Source: Petrosia ficiformis (Eukaryota > Porifera > Demospongiae > Haplosclerida > Petrosiidae). Taken from it: a stretch of DNA of 64,000 nucleotides. The position numbers and the translations under genes were made by a program. The stretch spans positions 48,834,896 through 48,898,895 of the forward strand of contig OX345636.1 in assembly GCA_947044365.1 (NCBI GenBank), written 5' to 3'. This document shows, one piece after another, positions 34,231-44,679 of the stretch. The stretch's first letter is position 1; each line of letters begins with the position of its first letter. The notes below the pieces were generated by a model, which was given only the letters and a program-made list of their open reading frames with translations, was not told where the DNA came from and made no database searches.

Positions 34231-34484
34231 ATCTAGTGTCTACTACACATACACTAATCACAATATATAGGAATGAGTCCCTCTAGTTCATTGGGTTTCA
34301 ATTCCAGTTTGAAATAAGATCTATAAGTGGAGATTGGAGAAGAGAAAAAAGTGAAACATCATGGTAGAATAGAATAGCTTGGGATAGACGATTTCAATGG
34401 CAAACACTATAATTATTTTAAAGTTATTTTGGTAGTATTATTACTAAAACAAAACGTCTGACATATCATACAGATATTAGATTA

Positions 34485-34865
34485 CCATTACCACATTCCT
34501 GATATAGATAGATAGTAGTGTTGTTTAGTTATATAACCTTTCTCTATTTTAGTTTTTAACTATAGCTATTGATGGCCTTTTAGTTATAGAACTATAACTA
34601 ATATACTTATAATGGATGTTTCGGTTAACTAAATATACTTGCAATGGAGTTTGGTTAACTGCTAATGTACTTATAATTACACTAAGAGGCAGTGTGAATG
34701 GATGTACACATTGACAGTTTTAATTTCATGATTGTACTGTAGGTCAAATTTCAAACCGACATATTAGTATTTGCTTTTATAATTTTAGTTAACTGAAACA
34801 GCACTAAGGATGAACAGTTTTAATTTCAGTATAATCCTTCATTGTACTGTAGGTCAAATTTCAAA
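34485..34865. repeat. GTTAACTA-rich repeat, copy 2
   Basis: Close match to 8390-8750 followed by a short repeat of its own end (TTTAATTTCA..ATTGTACTGTAGGTCAAATTTC twice). It borders the start of block 1 copy 2, whereas in copy 1 the order is reversed, so the parts were rearranged. Confidence 0.75.
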
Positions 34866-35302
34866 CCATCATTCATTTCCTGAAGTAGACAAGATTGTAG
34901 ATATACATATAATAATGCTTCAATACTTACCTACAGCACACATGCAAAATTAAGTGATGAATGATTGATCATGTGATCAAGTGATCTCCAAATTATACTT
35001 AATTATATTGCATATGTACAACGTATTGACAATGCCGATAATAGGTACATGCCAATAATTAGTCGCTTACGCTAAGAACAACATTGATAAAAATACGTGT
35101 AAACCTTCATTTACTTTTTGCTGACAAAACTTCTAATATGTTTTCCCATTTTCATCCCAGCTAATACATTTATGAAGCAAGTCTTTTCAATGTGTATCAG
35201 CAATACTAGATACACACTCCTTGATAACAGCACTCAGCTTCACGTCAGGGTGCTAACTTTGGGTTGAGGTCTGATATTACCTATACACACATCAAAGCCA
35301 TG

Positions 35303-35304
<2 letters not shown>

Positions 35305-35350
<46 letters not shown>
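35305..35350. repeat. (AT)n tract
   Basis: Uninterrupted TATATA run directly before P3; copy 1 has P1 at the matching place. Confidence 0.9.
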
Positions 35351-35355
<5 letters not shown>

Positions 35356-35379
35356 TGTGTACATGTATATTATATGCTT

Positions 35380-35600
35380 ACAGGTCCTATATACAAAATA
35401 TAGGAACTGAGTTTTGTGTCCAAGGATGTGATAGAGTCCGAGCCTGCAAGGGCTATATCACATTCGAGGACACAAAACGAGGGTCCTATATGCAGTATAT
35501 AGGACCTATTAGCATACTATATACAATATCTTCTTGTATGATGGTGAGATCTCCTGCAGAGTTACCACATCAAAGGGATGATGTCACCATCATACTATAT
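35380..35600. mobile_element. Palindromic element P3, copy 2
   Basis: Core arms AGGTCCTATATAC / GTATATAGGACCT with inner GAGTTTTGTGTCC / GGACACAAAAC and centre GAGCCTGCAAGGGC; tail CTCCTGCAGAGTTACCACATC. Better preserved than copy 1. Confidence 0.75.
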
Positions 35601-35606
35601 GTATTA

Positions 35607-35712
35607 TATAACATGTCTATATGCGTTATATAAACCTGCCATGAGGTAAGATATCACCCGAGGGTGATATCATCCGAGTTGGCAGGTTTATATAACGCAT
35701 ATAGACAGATGA
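35607..35712. mobile_element. Palindromic element P1, copy 2 (short centre)
   Basis: Same arms as 6205-6345 (GTCTATATGCG, AACCTGCC) but the centre is only CACCCGAGGGTG, about 12 bp shorter. Outer arm bases on the left are also reduced. Confidence 0.8.
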
Positions 35713-35737
35713 AACATGTTATATCTGATATATTTTA

Positions 35738-35912
35738 GAATGAGATTCATACCTTGGATTGTCCTGCAAGATATTGTCGTTGAGACCATAAGAAATTGCC
35801 GTTGAGTTTCACAAGGTTGATATTTTAAAATATCAACCTATTTTAAGGTTTATATGAGAAATATAAACTTACACGCCCCATAGAAAATGTATGGGCTATG
35901 AATCTCATTATA

Positions 35913-35915
<3 letters not shown>
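35738..35915. mobile_element. Palindromic element P2, copy 2
   Basis: AGAATGAGATTCATACC at the left and TATGAATCTCATTATA at the right, with the same inner TTTTAAAATATCAACC hairpin as copy 1. Confidence 0.7.
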
Positions 35916-35952
<37 letters not shown>

Positions 35953-35954
35953 TA

Positions 35955-36070
35955 TATAGTACACTTACAGTTCTTATATACAAAATATAGACCCGAGGTT
36001 TAGTGTCTGAGGATGTGATATAATATAGCCCGAGCTTGCGAGGGCTATATCACATCCAAAGACACTAAAC
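35955..36070. mobile_element. Palindromic element P4
   Basis: Arms GAGGTTTAGTGTCTGAGGAT / ATCCAAAGACACTAAACC with centre AGCCCGAGCTTGCGAGGGCT. Related in plan to P3 but of different sequence. Preceded by an (AT)n run (35916-35946). Not present in block 1 copy 1. Confidence 0.7.
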
Positions 36071-36509
36071 CAAGGGGTAACTGTAGTTGCTCTCTGAGAA
36101 AGATCGGAGTTTGATAGTGTCTAGAAAGGTAAATTTTATGGTTTCAGTGAAAAGCTACAGAATTCAGCTTTCTTCAGCCTCTTGTAACTTTAAAAGTAAA
36201 ATGAATTTGCAGAAAACGGCTTCGTAACTTTTCTGAAAATACATTGTACTTGGTGCACGCCATGTATGATGGGCGTGGCTTTTGTGGTTTTGTACTTATG
36301 TTAATTGGAAAAATGGCGATTTTAACAATATTTCTTCAATTACAGGACAATATAAAGCTGATTGGAAGATTTGAATGTTGCTATTACACCAGGTTAGAGT
36401 CATATACAATATTCTATTTTGAAACTGATTGGAGTCGCATCCGCCCACTCCCTAGTACCACCTTAACAGGGCAGTATCATTAATTAAGAAAGTTAACATA
36501 TTAAAGTTA

Positions 36510-36953
36510 ATGACATTCATGGAGACGCTTAATCTCATTCTCTTTGTCTGCATGGCTATGTGGTGCAATCATTTGTGAGATAGTTTGGCTCTGCTCACTT
36601 GCCATCATTGTTGTAGGTTAGAAACCTTTAAATGCTGCTGATCACTTGTTCGCTCATATTGACAAACACCAACACTCAAATACTCTGACTGCTCCATAAT
36701 GAGTTTTCAGCATGGAACTTAAGCCATTCTTTAAACACATTAAAGGCCCACAGCTGAGATCTCTCGGTGTTCTTACAACTTGGCTTTTTCTAGATAAGTG
36801 TACTTCATCATCACAGGTCTCGATGAACCTTTTTGTTGGTGGTTGACAACCTTGTGCTATCACCAGTTTCTCAGAGAGTGGCTTATGACATAAGGAAAGG
36901 GAAGGCCTTTTTTTCTTGTTAGACAAAATTTCACCTTCTTTACACTGAGTCAT
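36510..36953 (-). pseudogene. Unrecognised ORF remnant, copy 2
   Basis: Minus-strand frame of 99 codons (36953-36654): KKKRPSLSLCHKPLSEKL, then CQPPTKRFIETCDDEVHLS, ending FECWCLSI. The paralogue at 7162-7640 has an extra 14 bp in the middle. Downstream sequence on the same strand stays similar in a second frame. Family unknown; may be part of an old transposon gene. Confidence 0.45.
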
Positions 36954-37129
36954 TGATTAAAAAGAATACCAACAGAGAAGACAAAAAGAGCAACTTCCTA
37001 ATGAGGCAATGATGGCAAATGCAAGTGATGATTGTGCACATGTGCTGACACACCTCCAATAAATAATTGAAAAATGGGTGAGTAACTAAATAGAATGCTA
37101 CTGCTGGGAAATATAATCATAATATATAT

Positions 37130-37308
37130 CCGATATATAATGATTATTTAGTGTATATGCGATATATATGATATATACAGCTGTCCTCATATGTTTTGTA
37201 GAAATATCACCCTTGGGCCTGCAGCCCTTGGGTGATATTTCTACAAAACTTCCTTGGACAGCCGTATATAATGTATATACCACCTAATAATCATTATATA
37301 TATATTAC
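37130..37308. mobile_element. Palindromic element P5, copy 2 (full centre)
   Basis: Arms as in 7795-7975; the centre CCCTTGGGCCTGCAGCCCTTGGG is intact and itself palindromic. (AT) run at the right end. Confidence 0.8.
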
Positions 37309-37498
37309 ATATATAGATCATTACTTTATGCTGCCATCAAATTAAAGTTTAAAATGTTTATTAATCAAAAAATAAATTAAGGACAAGTTAACTTTCAGAT
37401 AAAGAACTTTTTCAAAGGTTTTAGGCAGTAAACAACAATGACGTCAGTGAATTAGTGATTGATGAATAATTCATAGCTTCTATATAAAATTGATGATG

Positions 37499-38119
37499 TT
37501 AAGGTTGTAGTCTTTTCCGTGGGCGGATGCTACTCCAATCAGTTTCTAGTCTTGCAAGCTTCTTGCTGCATACAATCTGGTTCCATTCTGTATTTTTTGG
37601 AAGCCACACCCACCCGGGAGTATAATTATTGGGCCTAAATGTTTTCACTGATAGTTTATTTTCAGAAACAAACCTAAACACGCCCCACGGGTGGTGGAGG
37701 GGGCGGTGGGTGGTAAACAATGGCGGGTAACTGTAGTTGGTCTCTGAGAAAGATCGGAGTTTGATAGTGCCTAGAAAGGTAGATTTTATGGTTTCAGTGA
37801 AAAGCTACAGAATTCAGCTTTCTTCAGGCTCTTGTAACTATAAAAGTAAAATGAATTTCCAGAAAACGGCTCTATTTGTTTTCTCTAAATGCATTGTACT
37901 TGGTGCATGCCATGATTGGTGGGCGTGGCTTTCTCCGTTTTGTACTTATTGCGATTACAAAAATGGACATTTTATATATGTTTTATCACTTCCAGGACCC
38001 TATAAAGGTGATTAGAAGATATGAAGGTTGCCATTACACCAGGTTAGAGTCATATTATATAATATTCTATTTTGAAACTGATTGGAGTCGCATCCGCCCA
38101 CTCCCTAGTACCACCTTAA
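37499..38119. mobile_element. TTAA-flanked element with 45-bp inverted ends
   Basis: TTAA at 37499-37502 and 38116-38119 bracket ends that are inverted copies: AAGGTTGTAGT..GTGGGCGGATGC on the left, GCATCCGCCCACTCCCTAG on the right, both continuing into GATTGGAGT / ACTCCAATC. Block 1 copy 1 shows the uninterrupted site near 8313 (GATGATGTTACTATT). TTAA duplication is typical of the piggyBac superfamily. A 400-bp right part of the same family lies at 36064-36475. Open frames across it (HAMIGGRGF, DWSRIRPLP) are not kept intact and I do not call them genes. Confidence 0.75.
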
Positions 38120-38424
38120 GTGTATAACACAGTATAAATCACATGTAATTGTGATGCAAAACTGTTAGATTAAATTACCATTACCATTACTACACATTAG
38201 TTTTCTTCAATTACTATTACCATTACCATTTCCAAAAAATAGTAATCAATGGGTAATTAATTACATTACAAATACGATTACCGCATTCCTGATACAGATA
38301 GATAGTAGAGTTGTTTTAATACTAAATCTATTTTAGTTTTTAACTACAGTCACTCACGTGGCTGTAGTTTGCAATTTGCGAGGAGTGATTTGTTATAAGC
38401 ATGCGATTTTATATACACACATGT

Positions 38425-38600
38425 GCATGAAAAAGATCTCCTATATCTGCTGGGATTTGGCCCAGGATCCTACAATAACTGATTTTGGCACAGCATTACA
38501 ATAAAACAAAAACAGTTGATATTTGAACTACACATGTAGTACATGCATCTGCCTAGCGGTTTAGAGCTCTTGTAACTTCTTGCACATGAAGCAGATAGTT
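38425..38600. repeat. GCTGGGATTTGGCCCAGGAT repeat, copy 2
   Basis: Close match to 10350-10525. Confidence 0.8.
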
Positions 38601-38639
38601 ACATGTACTGTATATACATGTGTTAAAGTCTTAATGATT

Positions 38640-39080
38640 AAAAAGGTGTCTGGCACATTGACACAAATGAGGAAGTTTATTATTGTAATTACTGGATGCA
38701 TAATAATGGACTTTCTATGAATGTACTCTTGAATTGCCTCAGATTGACTATATTAACTTAGCAAATGAGAGCACTGTAGAATCTAAATAGAAAGCATACC
38801 TCTGTTAGTAATAATTAATAATTCAATGCTACTATTAGCAAGCACAAATCATCTGGCTGTAGTTTCATTGACAATAAAATTGACTGAGTATGCCAGATGC
38901 CCTTTTACTCGTTGATAGCATGGACAGGTGGGGAAGAAGCTAGGTTTATTCCTTTTGGATTCTTAACTTTTCTATTATTAGTTAAAACAAGTGTATATAG
39001 AGAAAAAAACATCCCTATGATTGCTTTACAAATTTAAGTGAAGATATGACTGCTTTGTGGTGTGCAGAATTCAGTAATCA
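38640..39080. other. AT-rich stretch, nothing recognised
   Basis: No ORF, hairpin or shared repeat that I can support. Confidence 0.5.
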
Positions 39081-39374
39081 TGGCTGACTTTATCAAGCAT
39101 GAAACTGAGACAACAGCTTATTATAGTTATTATTTTGATTATCTACTCTCCTGACCTTTCAAAGGACCTTGTAGAACTTTAGGAATATATTTCAGGCAGA
39201 ATAGCTAGCTATTAGTTCCAGTTTCTACGTAAGCTCAACAGCTTTCTTTCTGCTGGTGTGTAGCGCTTGATCGCGCGTTCGTTTACGCGCCACGCCCATT
39301 AATTGACCGAGCCCCCCGGGAATGACGCAACTTCCTTAACTACGTATACAACGCATAGTCGCGCAAGTGACACA

Positions 39375-39409
<35 letters not shown>

Positions 39410-39475
39410 TAAACCCCGTGGAAAGCAATTATAGGGATGGCCCTACGGGCCATAAAAATTAAGATACCACTTGTG
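39080..39475 (-). repeat. Dispersed repeat RE, CpG-rich copy in reverse orientation
   Basis: Reverse complement of the RE copies at 11020, 41040 and 46885: GGAAGTTGCGTCATTCC, GGCGTGGCGCG and CGATCAAGCGC are readable on the minus strand. It keeps many CG dinucleotides where the other copies have TG or CA. An (AT)n run lies at 39380-39405. Confidence 0.7.
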
Positions 39476-39954
39476 TACATAGGGTCTACTTATGTTTAAA
39501 AAAATTATTTTCAAGGAATGGTTAATCAACCATTCATTATCATAAAAATATAGGCGTTCATAATTATGACAATATCTAATTAGGACCATATTCATCATCA
39601 TAGGTTATTTAGACCTCTGAGAATTAGGCACCCAAAGTAATTTCACTTGAGTTGTTTGTTGGTGTTTTAGGCTTCTTATCGTCCCTTGTTGTAATAGGGA
39701 ATTCTGCATCTACAAGTATCATTCTTTGCTCATCTTGATTTGAATATATAAATAACATTTAAGAATGTAGATATTAAGTGTGCTTACACTTAATGTTGAG
39801 CAGTTAACCGACAAAATTAATAACTCTCATGAACAATAATCAAATCGTCACTTTTTCTATACTCATGATTATCAAGTTGCCTGATTATTGTACGATAGTA
39901 ATTATTGACTAAACATAATTATGTAATACATGTGTATTTACATGTATAACATTC

Positions 39955-40095
39955 TTTATGGCACATTAAGTGTTTTAATGTGGCACAAGGGTGGGGCTCC
40001 ATAAAAGATAATGCATGAGTGAAGTGGGTGCATTATTTAATAATGACCTTTATTGCTCAACCCAAGTGCCACATTATAACACTTAATGTGCTGTT
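39955..40095. mobile_element. Palindromic element with GGCACATTAAGTG arms
   Basis: Arms GGCACATTAAGTGTTTTAAT and its counterpart ending ATAACACTTAATGTGC, then GTGGCAC / GTGCCAC and GGGT / ACCC toward the centre. No AT tract here. Confidence 0.7.
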
Positions 40096-40119
40096 TGGTC
40101 ATATTTTCACAGGTAACTG

Positions 40120-40980
40120 TGCATTAAGTAGTTAATGCATTTTTAAGTGTGCACTATTCTGTTCAATATGTGATCAGGTGACTAGTATATGAAAGCATGA
40201 TTGGATGTCACATGATGTATACCAATATTTATTAACTATTAGCTGGTGTACATAAAAACGACTAAAATGGCTACATCTGACAGACCACATGGTACAGTAA
40301 ATGGATTGTGTTTGGTATATACAAACAAAAAGTTGAGATGAATAACATAAGATGCTATACACAATGGTCCTACTAGGAGCCACAGGAGATAATGAGGATG
40401 GTATCATGATTAAGACCAAGTAAGATTTGTCCTATATGTGGAAAATTGACCCGGATGCAAATTTAGCATTCAAGAGGACATCTTTATATGCTTTATCGGG
40501 TGAATCTAGTGCACCAAATACAATAAAGGACAGCATTGCAATATCAAATTTATAAGTTCCCACATTTTCTTGATAATCGCCATAATCATGATTATGTACT
40601 ATAATCATTATTGTTTTACTTTTTTTTTCATAATCAGCCAATACTAATTCCATTGTAACTTGAGGTGCATATGGCCTTACTATATTAACTGCCACACATT
40701 ACTCACTGGCAATTAGACTCTATGACTGAGGATACTGCTTAAAATGTAATATCCCTTAGTGTACTTCATAACTATACTTGTTTTTATACAGGGGTGTTGT
40801 AAACGAGGGATGCAAAGCTCTTAAACACTTGATAACACCAATTTGCTGGAATAACTGATGGCCTACTTTCTCTCACTTCACAGTGGTTCCTTATATACAC
40901 ACATACCTAGGCAAGGTGCAAAGTTAGTTCTTTACTATGTGAACATCACAGGTTTACACAGATAAGTATAGAAAAACAAA
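40120..40980. repeat. Repeat block, copy 1 (copy 2 at 44680-46175)
   Basis: Shares AAGTGTGCACTATTCTGTT, GATCAGGTGACTAGTATATG, ACATCTTTATATGCTTTATC and GTAAACGAGGGATGCAAAGC with 44680-46175 in the same order. Here the site that holds a 573-bp hAT-like element in the other copy is empty (TCCCTTAGTGTACTTC near 40750). Confidence 0.8.
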
Positions 40981-41039
40981 TATGCTAATGACTTAATTAT
41001 GATAGCATATAATATAATCAACTATTCAACTACATAATC

Positions 41040-41945
41040 AGGGCTACATTTTTTATGGTCTGTAGGGCAATCCCCATATATAGTATAAGTTAAGAAAGTT
41101 GTGTCATTCCGAAAGGCTCAAAAAAATTAATAGGCATGGTACTTAAAAAAACTGTGCACTCAAGCTACAGACAAGCAGGAAGAAAGCTGCATTGCTGTAG
41201 CTTGTGTAGAAACTCGAACTATAATAGCTATTCTATCTGACAAGATAAGGAGAATAGGTAATCAAAGTAATAAGGAGTCAATTGGTATAATAGTTGTTCT
41301 ATCAGAAATATATTCCTAACGTTCTACAACAATCCTTTAAAAAGTAAAATAATCAAAATAACAATAATAGGCTGTTGTTGTTCTTCAGGCATGAGACTTG
41401 AAAGTGTTGTTCAATGTTGGGCACTACAAAACAATCATAGGAATACTTTTTCTCCATATATCTTGTTGACACTACACTATATATGAAACGAAGTATAAAT
41501 ACAACATCATCAAAAATGCTGCAATACTAATGATGGCAAATTGTTTAGTAAAATATTATAGACAAGTTAATTGATTATTGTACACATATGTACTGACATG
41601 ATATGATGAATTGTAAAATTATTCATAAACAATAACAAAAGAGATCTCTTGAGACCCTAGAGGACAATCAGATTATATTCATTGGTAGATAAGTAAAGGC
41701 GTTACACCAAAAGTACACATTATTCATCTCTAGTTGAACAAGGGTGGGGCAGTAAAGGTGTGTTCAATTGTATTCATCAGCAAACACACCAGTGTATGTG
41801 TGGTTTAACAAATAATATTTATGCTGACAGAACATCACCTGACCACAAGCCAATCAGATTGTCAATCAGGTGATCATAATTTAATCAGATATGCTTAATG
41901 CTTAATGAATATGTAATTGTATTCAAGGTCAGATGATGCATCATT
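41040..41945. repeat. Partial third copy of block 2
   Basis: Nearly the same as 46885-47815 (for example GGCATGAGACTTGAAAGTG and AAGAGATCTCTTGAGACC). It is closer to copy B than to copy A. It ends in FB1 sequence at 41943. Confidence 0.8.
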
Positions 41946-42150
41946 GAACAAACCACTTCCATATAACCCTACATAAGTACTTACACCGCTGTAAAACAAA
42001 GAGCTGTACTTATGTAGGGTTATATGGAAGTGGTTTGTTTAATTTTGGGTCCTATGTTAGCTTCCACCTTGTTTGCATGCTTTTGGGTTTTGACATCCCT
42101 ACATCTTGTTTCACTTTTATTGAAAATGTTTTTTATTATTCTTGTTTTCA
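41943..42150. repeat. FB1 copy with short left arm
   Basis: AAACCACTTCCATATAACCC opposes GGGTTATATGGAAGTGGTTT around a 45-bp centre; then the outer right arm (GGGTTTTGACATCCCTACAT, TTATTGAAAATG) follows without its left partner. Confidence 0.75.
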
Positions 42151-42478
42151 TTGTTTTTTTTTCTGAATGGTGTGAATATTTTTGTAGATTGCAGAAATAC
42201 TTTATATCATTATGAAATCATGCAATCATAAATGCATTAAAATTTGTTCATCAATGAAGGTCAGTCTTTTGTATTAATGTATTGATTATCATTCTCTTTC
42301 ACTGACAGATGATCTATTTCACTTACAGCACTGTCTGCAGTCCTACAAGAAGTAGTGTCAGTCACTGTGTCAACCATTCAGTATTCCAATGCTTATCAAA
42401 GTATACAATATTATTATACAATGACTTTAATATTAATAATTATTATATTCATTACTATAAGAATGTATTTGCTACAGG

Positions 42479-42913
42479 ATGGCTAAAAGAAGACTTTCAT
42501 TGAAACGACGATCTCATCAGCTTGTTGAAAATGAAGAAGACAAGAAAAACAAGTATCCTGAAAACAGCAAGATGGCAAAACAATCAGTTGTGGATAGATT
42601 CAATACTACCAGTGATGAAGAGATGGTTCAGATTTGTTCTGCATTCATAACTCCAAACACTGAAAAAAAATACCAGGTGGTCACAGAGTGGAGATATGCC
42701 AGGCTGAAGAAAGGCAAAAAAGATGGAAGCAATTGTCTGGACGATTTATTGGAAAACCCAAAGGTTGCAGAGCTCAACCACTGGATTTCCAGGTTTATTG
42801 CGGAGGTAAGACGCCAAGATGGTAATTCTTATCCTCCTCGAACAATTCATCAAATATTAGCTGGCCTACAAAGGTATATGTCTGGTGGTAACGGTTCTGA
42901 GCAACATGTTTAA
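42479..42913 (+). CDS. Crypton/DUF3504-like protein, N-terminal part only (144 aa)
   Basis: Open frame with a basic start (MAKRRLSLKRRS) just after an acceptor-like gctacag. The core AFITPNTEKKYQVVTEWRY, LNHWISRFIAEVRRQDG and YPPRTIHQILAGLQRYM matches the region found in Crypton tyrosine recombinases and their domesticated relatives (DUF3504; QRICH1, ZMYM2, KIAA1958). The catalytic half (R..H-x-x-R..Y) is absent before the stop at 42911-42913 and not seen downstream. So a truncated transposon gene or a small stand-alone domain. The frame is clean over 144 codons, which suggests a fairly young copy or constraint. Confidence 0.65.
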   Translation: MAKRRLSLKRRSHQLVENEEDKKNKYPENSKMAKQSVVDRFNTTSDEEMVQICSAFITPNTEKKYQVVTEWRYARLKKGKKDGSNCLDDLLENPKVAELNHWISRFIAEVRRQDGNSYPPRTIHQILAGLQRYMSGGNGSEQHV

Positions 42914-43225
42914 TTCTTGCACTGTTGCAAATGTAACAGTCAACATTTCTGATAACATTGTTTAAGTTTATTGAATGAAAGTTGACTTTCAAATTTGATT
43001 ATGTTACTCTTTTCATTTTCTCAATTTCATTTACTTATTGCACTGCAATATCAATAACTCACTGCAATATAACCACAATTTTGATCAACCACTGTTATGT
43101 CTACACAATAATATACACCTACCCTGGTTCCTTTGATCTATATGGCTTCCATTATACAAATTCACCATATACACCTTGAAACCATGGTATATATATTACA
43201 TATATACACACATACATGTATATAT
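42914..43225. other. Non-coding stretch after the Crypton-like ORF
   Basis: AT-rich; ends with a small remnant (43160-43200, CACCATATACACC..CCATGGTATATATAT) of the palindrome at 10173-10262. Confidence 0.5.
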
Positions 43226-43890
43226 GTACATGTACATGGCAGAGATCTCCTATACCTGCTGGGATTTGGCCCAAGATCCTATAATAACTGGTTTTGGCAA
43301 AGCAGTGGCTAGGAAGCGCAGTGGCCTGGGCCATGGCCACCCCACTTTTATACTTTTGAGACCACACCTACTCCAACGATGAAGACTAGCTCTGACCTAC
43401 AGTACTCTTTTCGATATTCTACAACTTAACTGCCTGCAACCAACGCTGTAAGTGAACGGTCCTTTAGCTCACTGCATTGGATAAAGTCATATCTGAGAAG
43501 CACCATGTCCCAAAGTAGACTTAATCATGCAATGGTTCTGTACGTCCACAAAAACCGTACCGATCACATGAATTTGATAGACATTGGTAATGAGTTGGTT
43601 AAAAATTCACCTCACAAACAATCTGTGTTCGGTGACTTCATTCAAACAGAACTATAGAGTTTTTTTTGTGATTAAAATTTTAATCAAATAATTATATTTG
43701 CTCCACCCACTTGACACGCCCATGGCCTACCCCCATCAAAATTGCTTCCTACACCCCTGCATAGCATTACAATAAAGCAAAACAGTTGATATTTGAACTA
43801 CACATGTAGTACATGTATCTGCCTAGTGGTTTAGAGCTCTTGTAACTTCTTGCACACGTAGCAGACAGTTACATGTACTGTATATACATG
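43225..43890. repeat. GCTGGGATTTGGCCCA repeat, copy 3, interrupted
   Basis: 43225-43305 and 43755-43890 are the two halves of the repeat at 10350-10525. Between them lie about 450 bp with GCTCACTGCATTGGATAAAG, CGTCCACAAAAACCGTACC and ACACGCCCATGGCC, an insertion of unknown type; short hAT-like C-terminal words may be present but I cannot support a call. Confidence 0.65.
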
Positions 43891-43899
43891 TGTTAAGGT

Positions 43900-44225
43900 A
43901 CAGGTTTATGAGATTAGTTTGTTTGTCAGTGAGTGTGGCCATACCTATTGTAAAACGTATATAATTATTCATTTAGTTATTACTTACCTTTATAAAAGTA
44001 TTAGTGTAGCCTCCATAACTGGACCAGGACCTGAAATTCTCACCAAGATGTTCAACACTTGATAATGAACACTGGCGGTAATTATGTAATATAAGATCTG
44101 AGTAGAGAAGTCAAAATGATCAGCAAATTATAATTAATTATGCCCACAATAAAAATTCCCTCATGTCAACTTTCAAAAACATCAATTATAGAAACAACTC
44201 AAGTCCAGTATTAATTATAATTCTT
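43900..44225. repeat. Left piece of block 2, copy B
   Basis: Matches 10540-10870 (GTTTGTCAGTGAGTGTG, GTATTAGTGTAG.CTCCATAAC, CACCAAGATGTTCAACACTT). Continued at 46715 after a 2.5-kb insertion that brings in the 40-kb repeat block. Confidence 0.8.
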
Positions 44226-44229
44226 ATAT

Positions 44230-44670
44230 CACTGCTTATTAATTATTAATAATTAAAGGCCTTTGTACTATGGCACTATGATCTAGATTAAATCCAGATT
44301 GAATCCTGATTATTTGTGCTCACACCTGAAGTGATTTGAGATAAATCAAGATTGAATCTGGATTCATTCAATCCACTTCAAGAGGTAGTTTGAAAGTGGA
44401 TTTAATCAAGATTATAAGGCTTTGTTCACACTACTATGTAGACTCAATGTATATTCACATTAAAAACTTTAACAGATAGCAAGGAAGTGGATTGAAGTGC
44501 TAGTGCAGACAAAGGTTAATAGTTGCTAAGTAAACTAAAGGCCTATATCTAAACAAACTTTAACAGTATGACATTGAATTCAATCTGGATCAATACTAAA
44601 CTGGTTTGATACAATATCAAACCTGGATTAAAAGTAGATTAGTGTGAAAAGGCTTATTAATCCTGATGAA
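44230..44670. repeat. Possible degenerate TIR element with TTAAATCCAGATTGAATC motifs
   Basis: Several near-copies of GATTGAATC / GATTTAATC and TAGATTAAATCCAG (left) versus CTGGATTAAAAGTAGATTA (right) in opposite orientation, between AAAGGCCTTTGT and AAAAGGCTTATTAA. The termini are too worn for a firm call. Confidence 0.4.
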
Positions 44671-44679
44671 TAACCGTGC

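Larger units (their letters stand above)
34868..37500. repeat. Segmental duplication block 1, copy 2
   Basis: Matches 5766-8330. It carries P3 (35380-35600), P1 (35607-35712), P2 (35738-35915), an extra palindrome P4, a partial TTAA element (36064-36475), the ORF remnant (36510-36953) and P5 (37130-37308). The palindrome order differs from copy 1. Confidence 0.85.

Noticed and set aside
36244..36483. ORF with YETRLES..DWSRIRPLP and its repeat at 37876-38127
   Set aside because: Both lie in the TTAA element and include its inverted end; frames differ between copies.
39260..39330. CpG island promoter
   Set aside because: The CpG-rich stretch is part of a dispersed repeat with four CpG-poor copies and no gene beside it.
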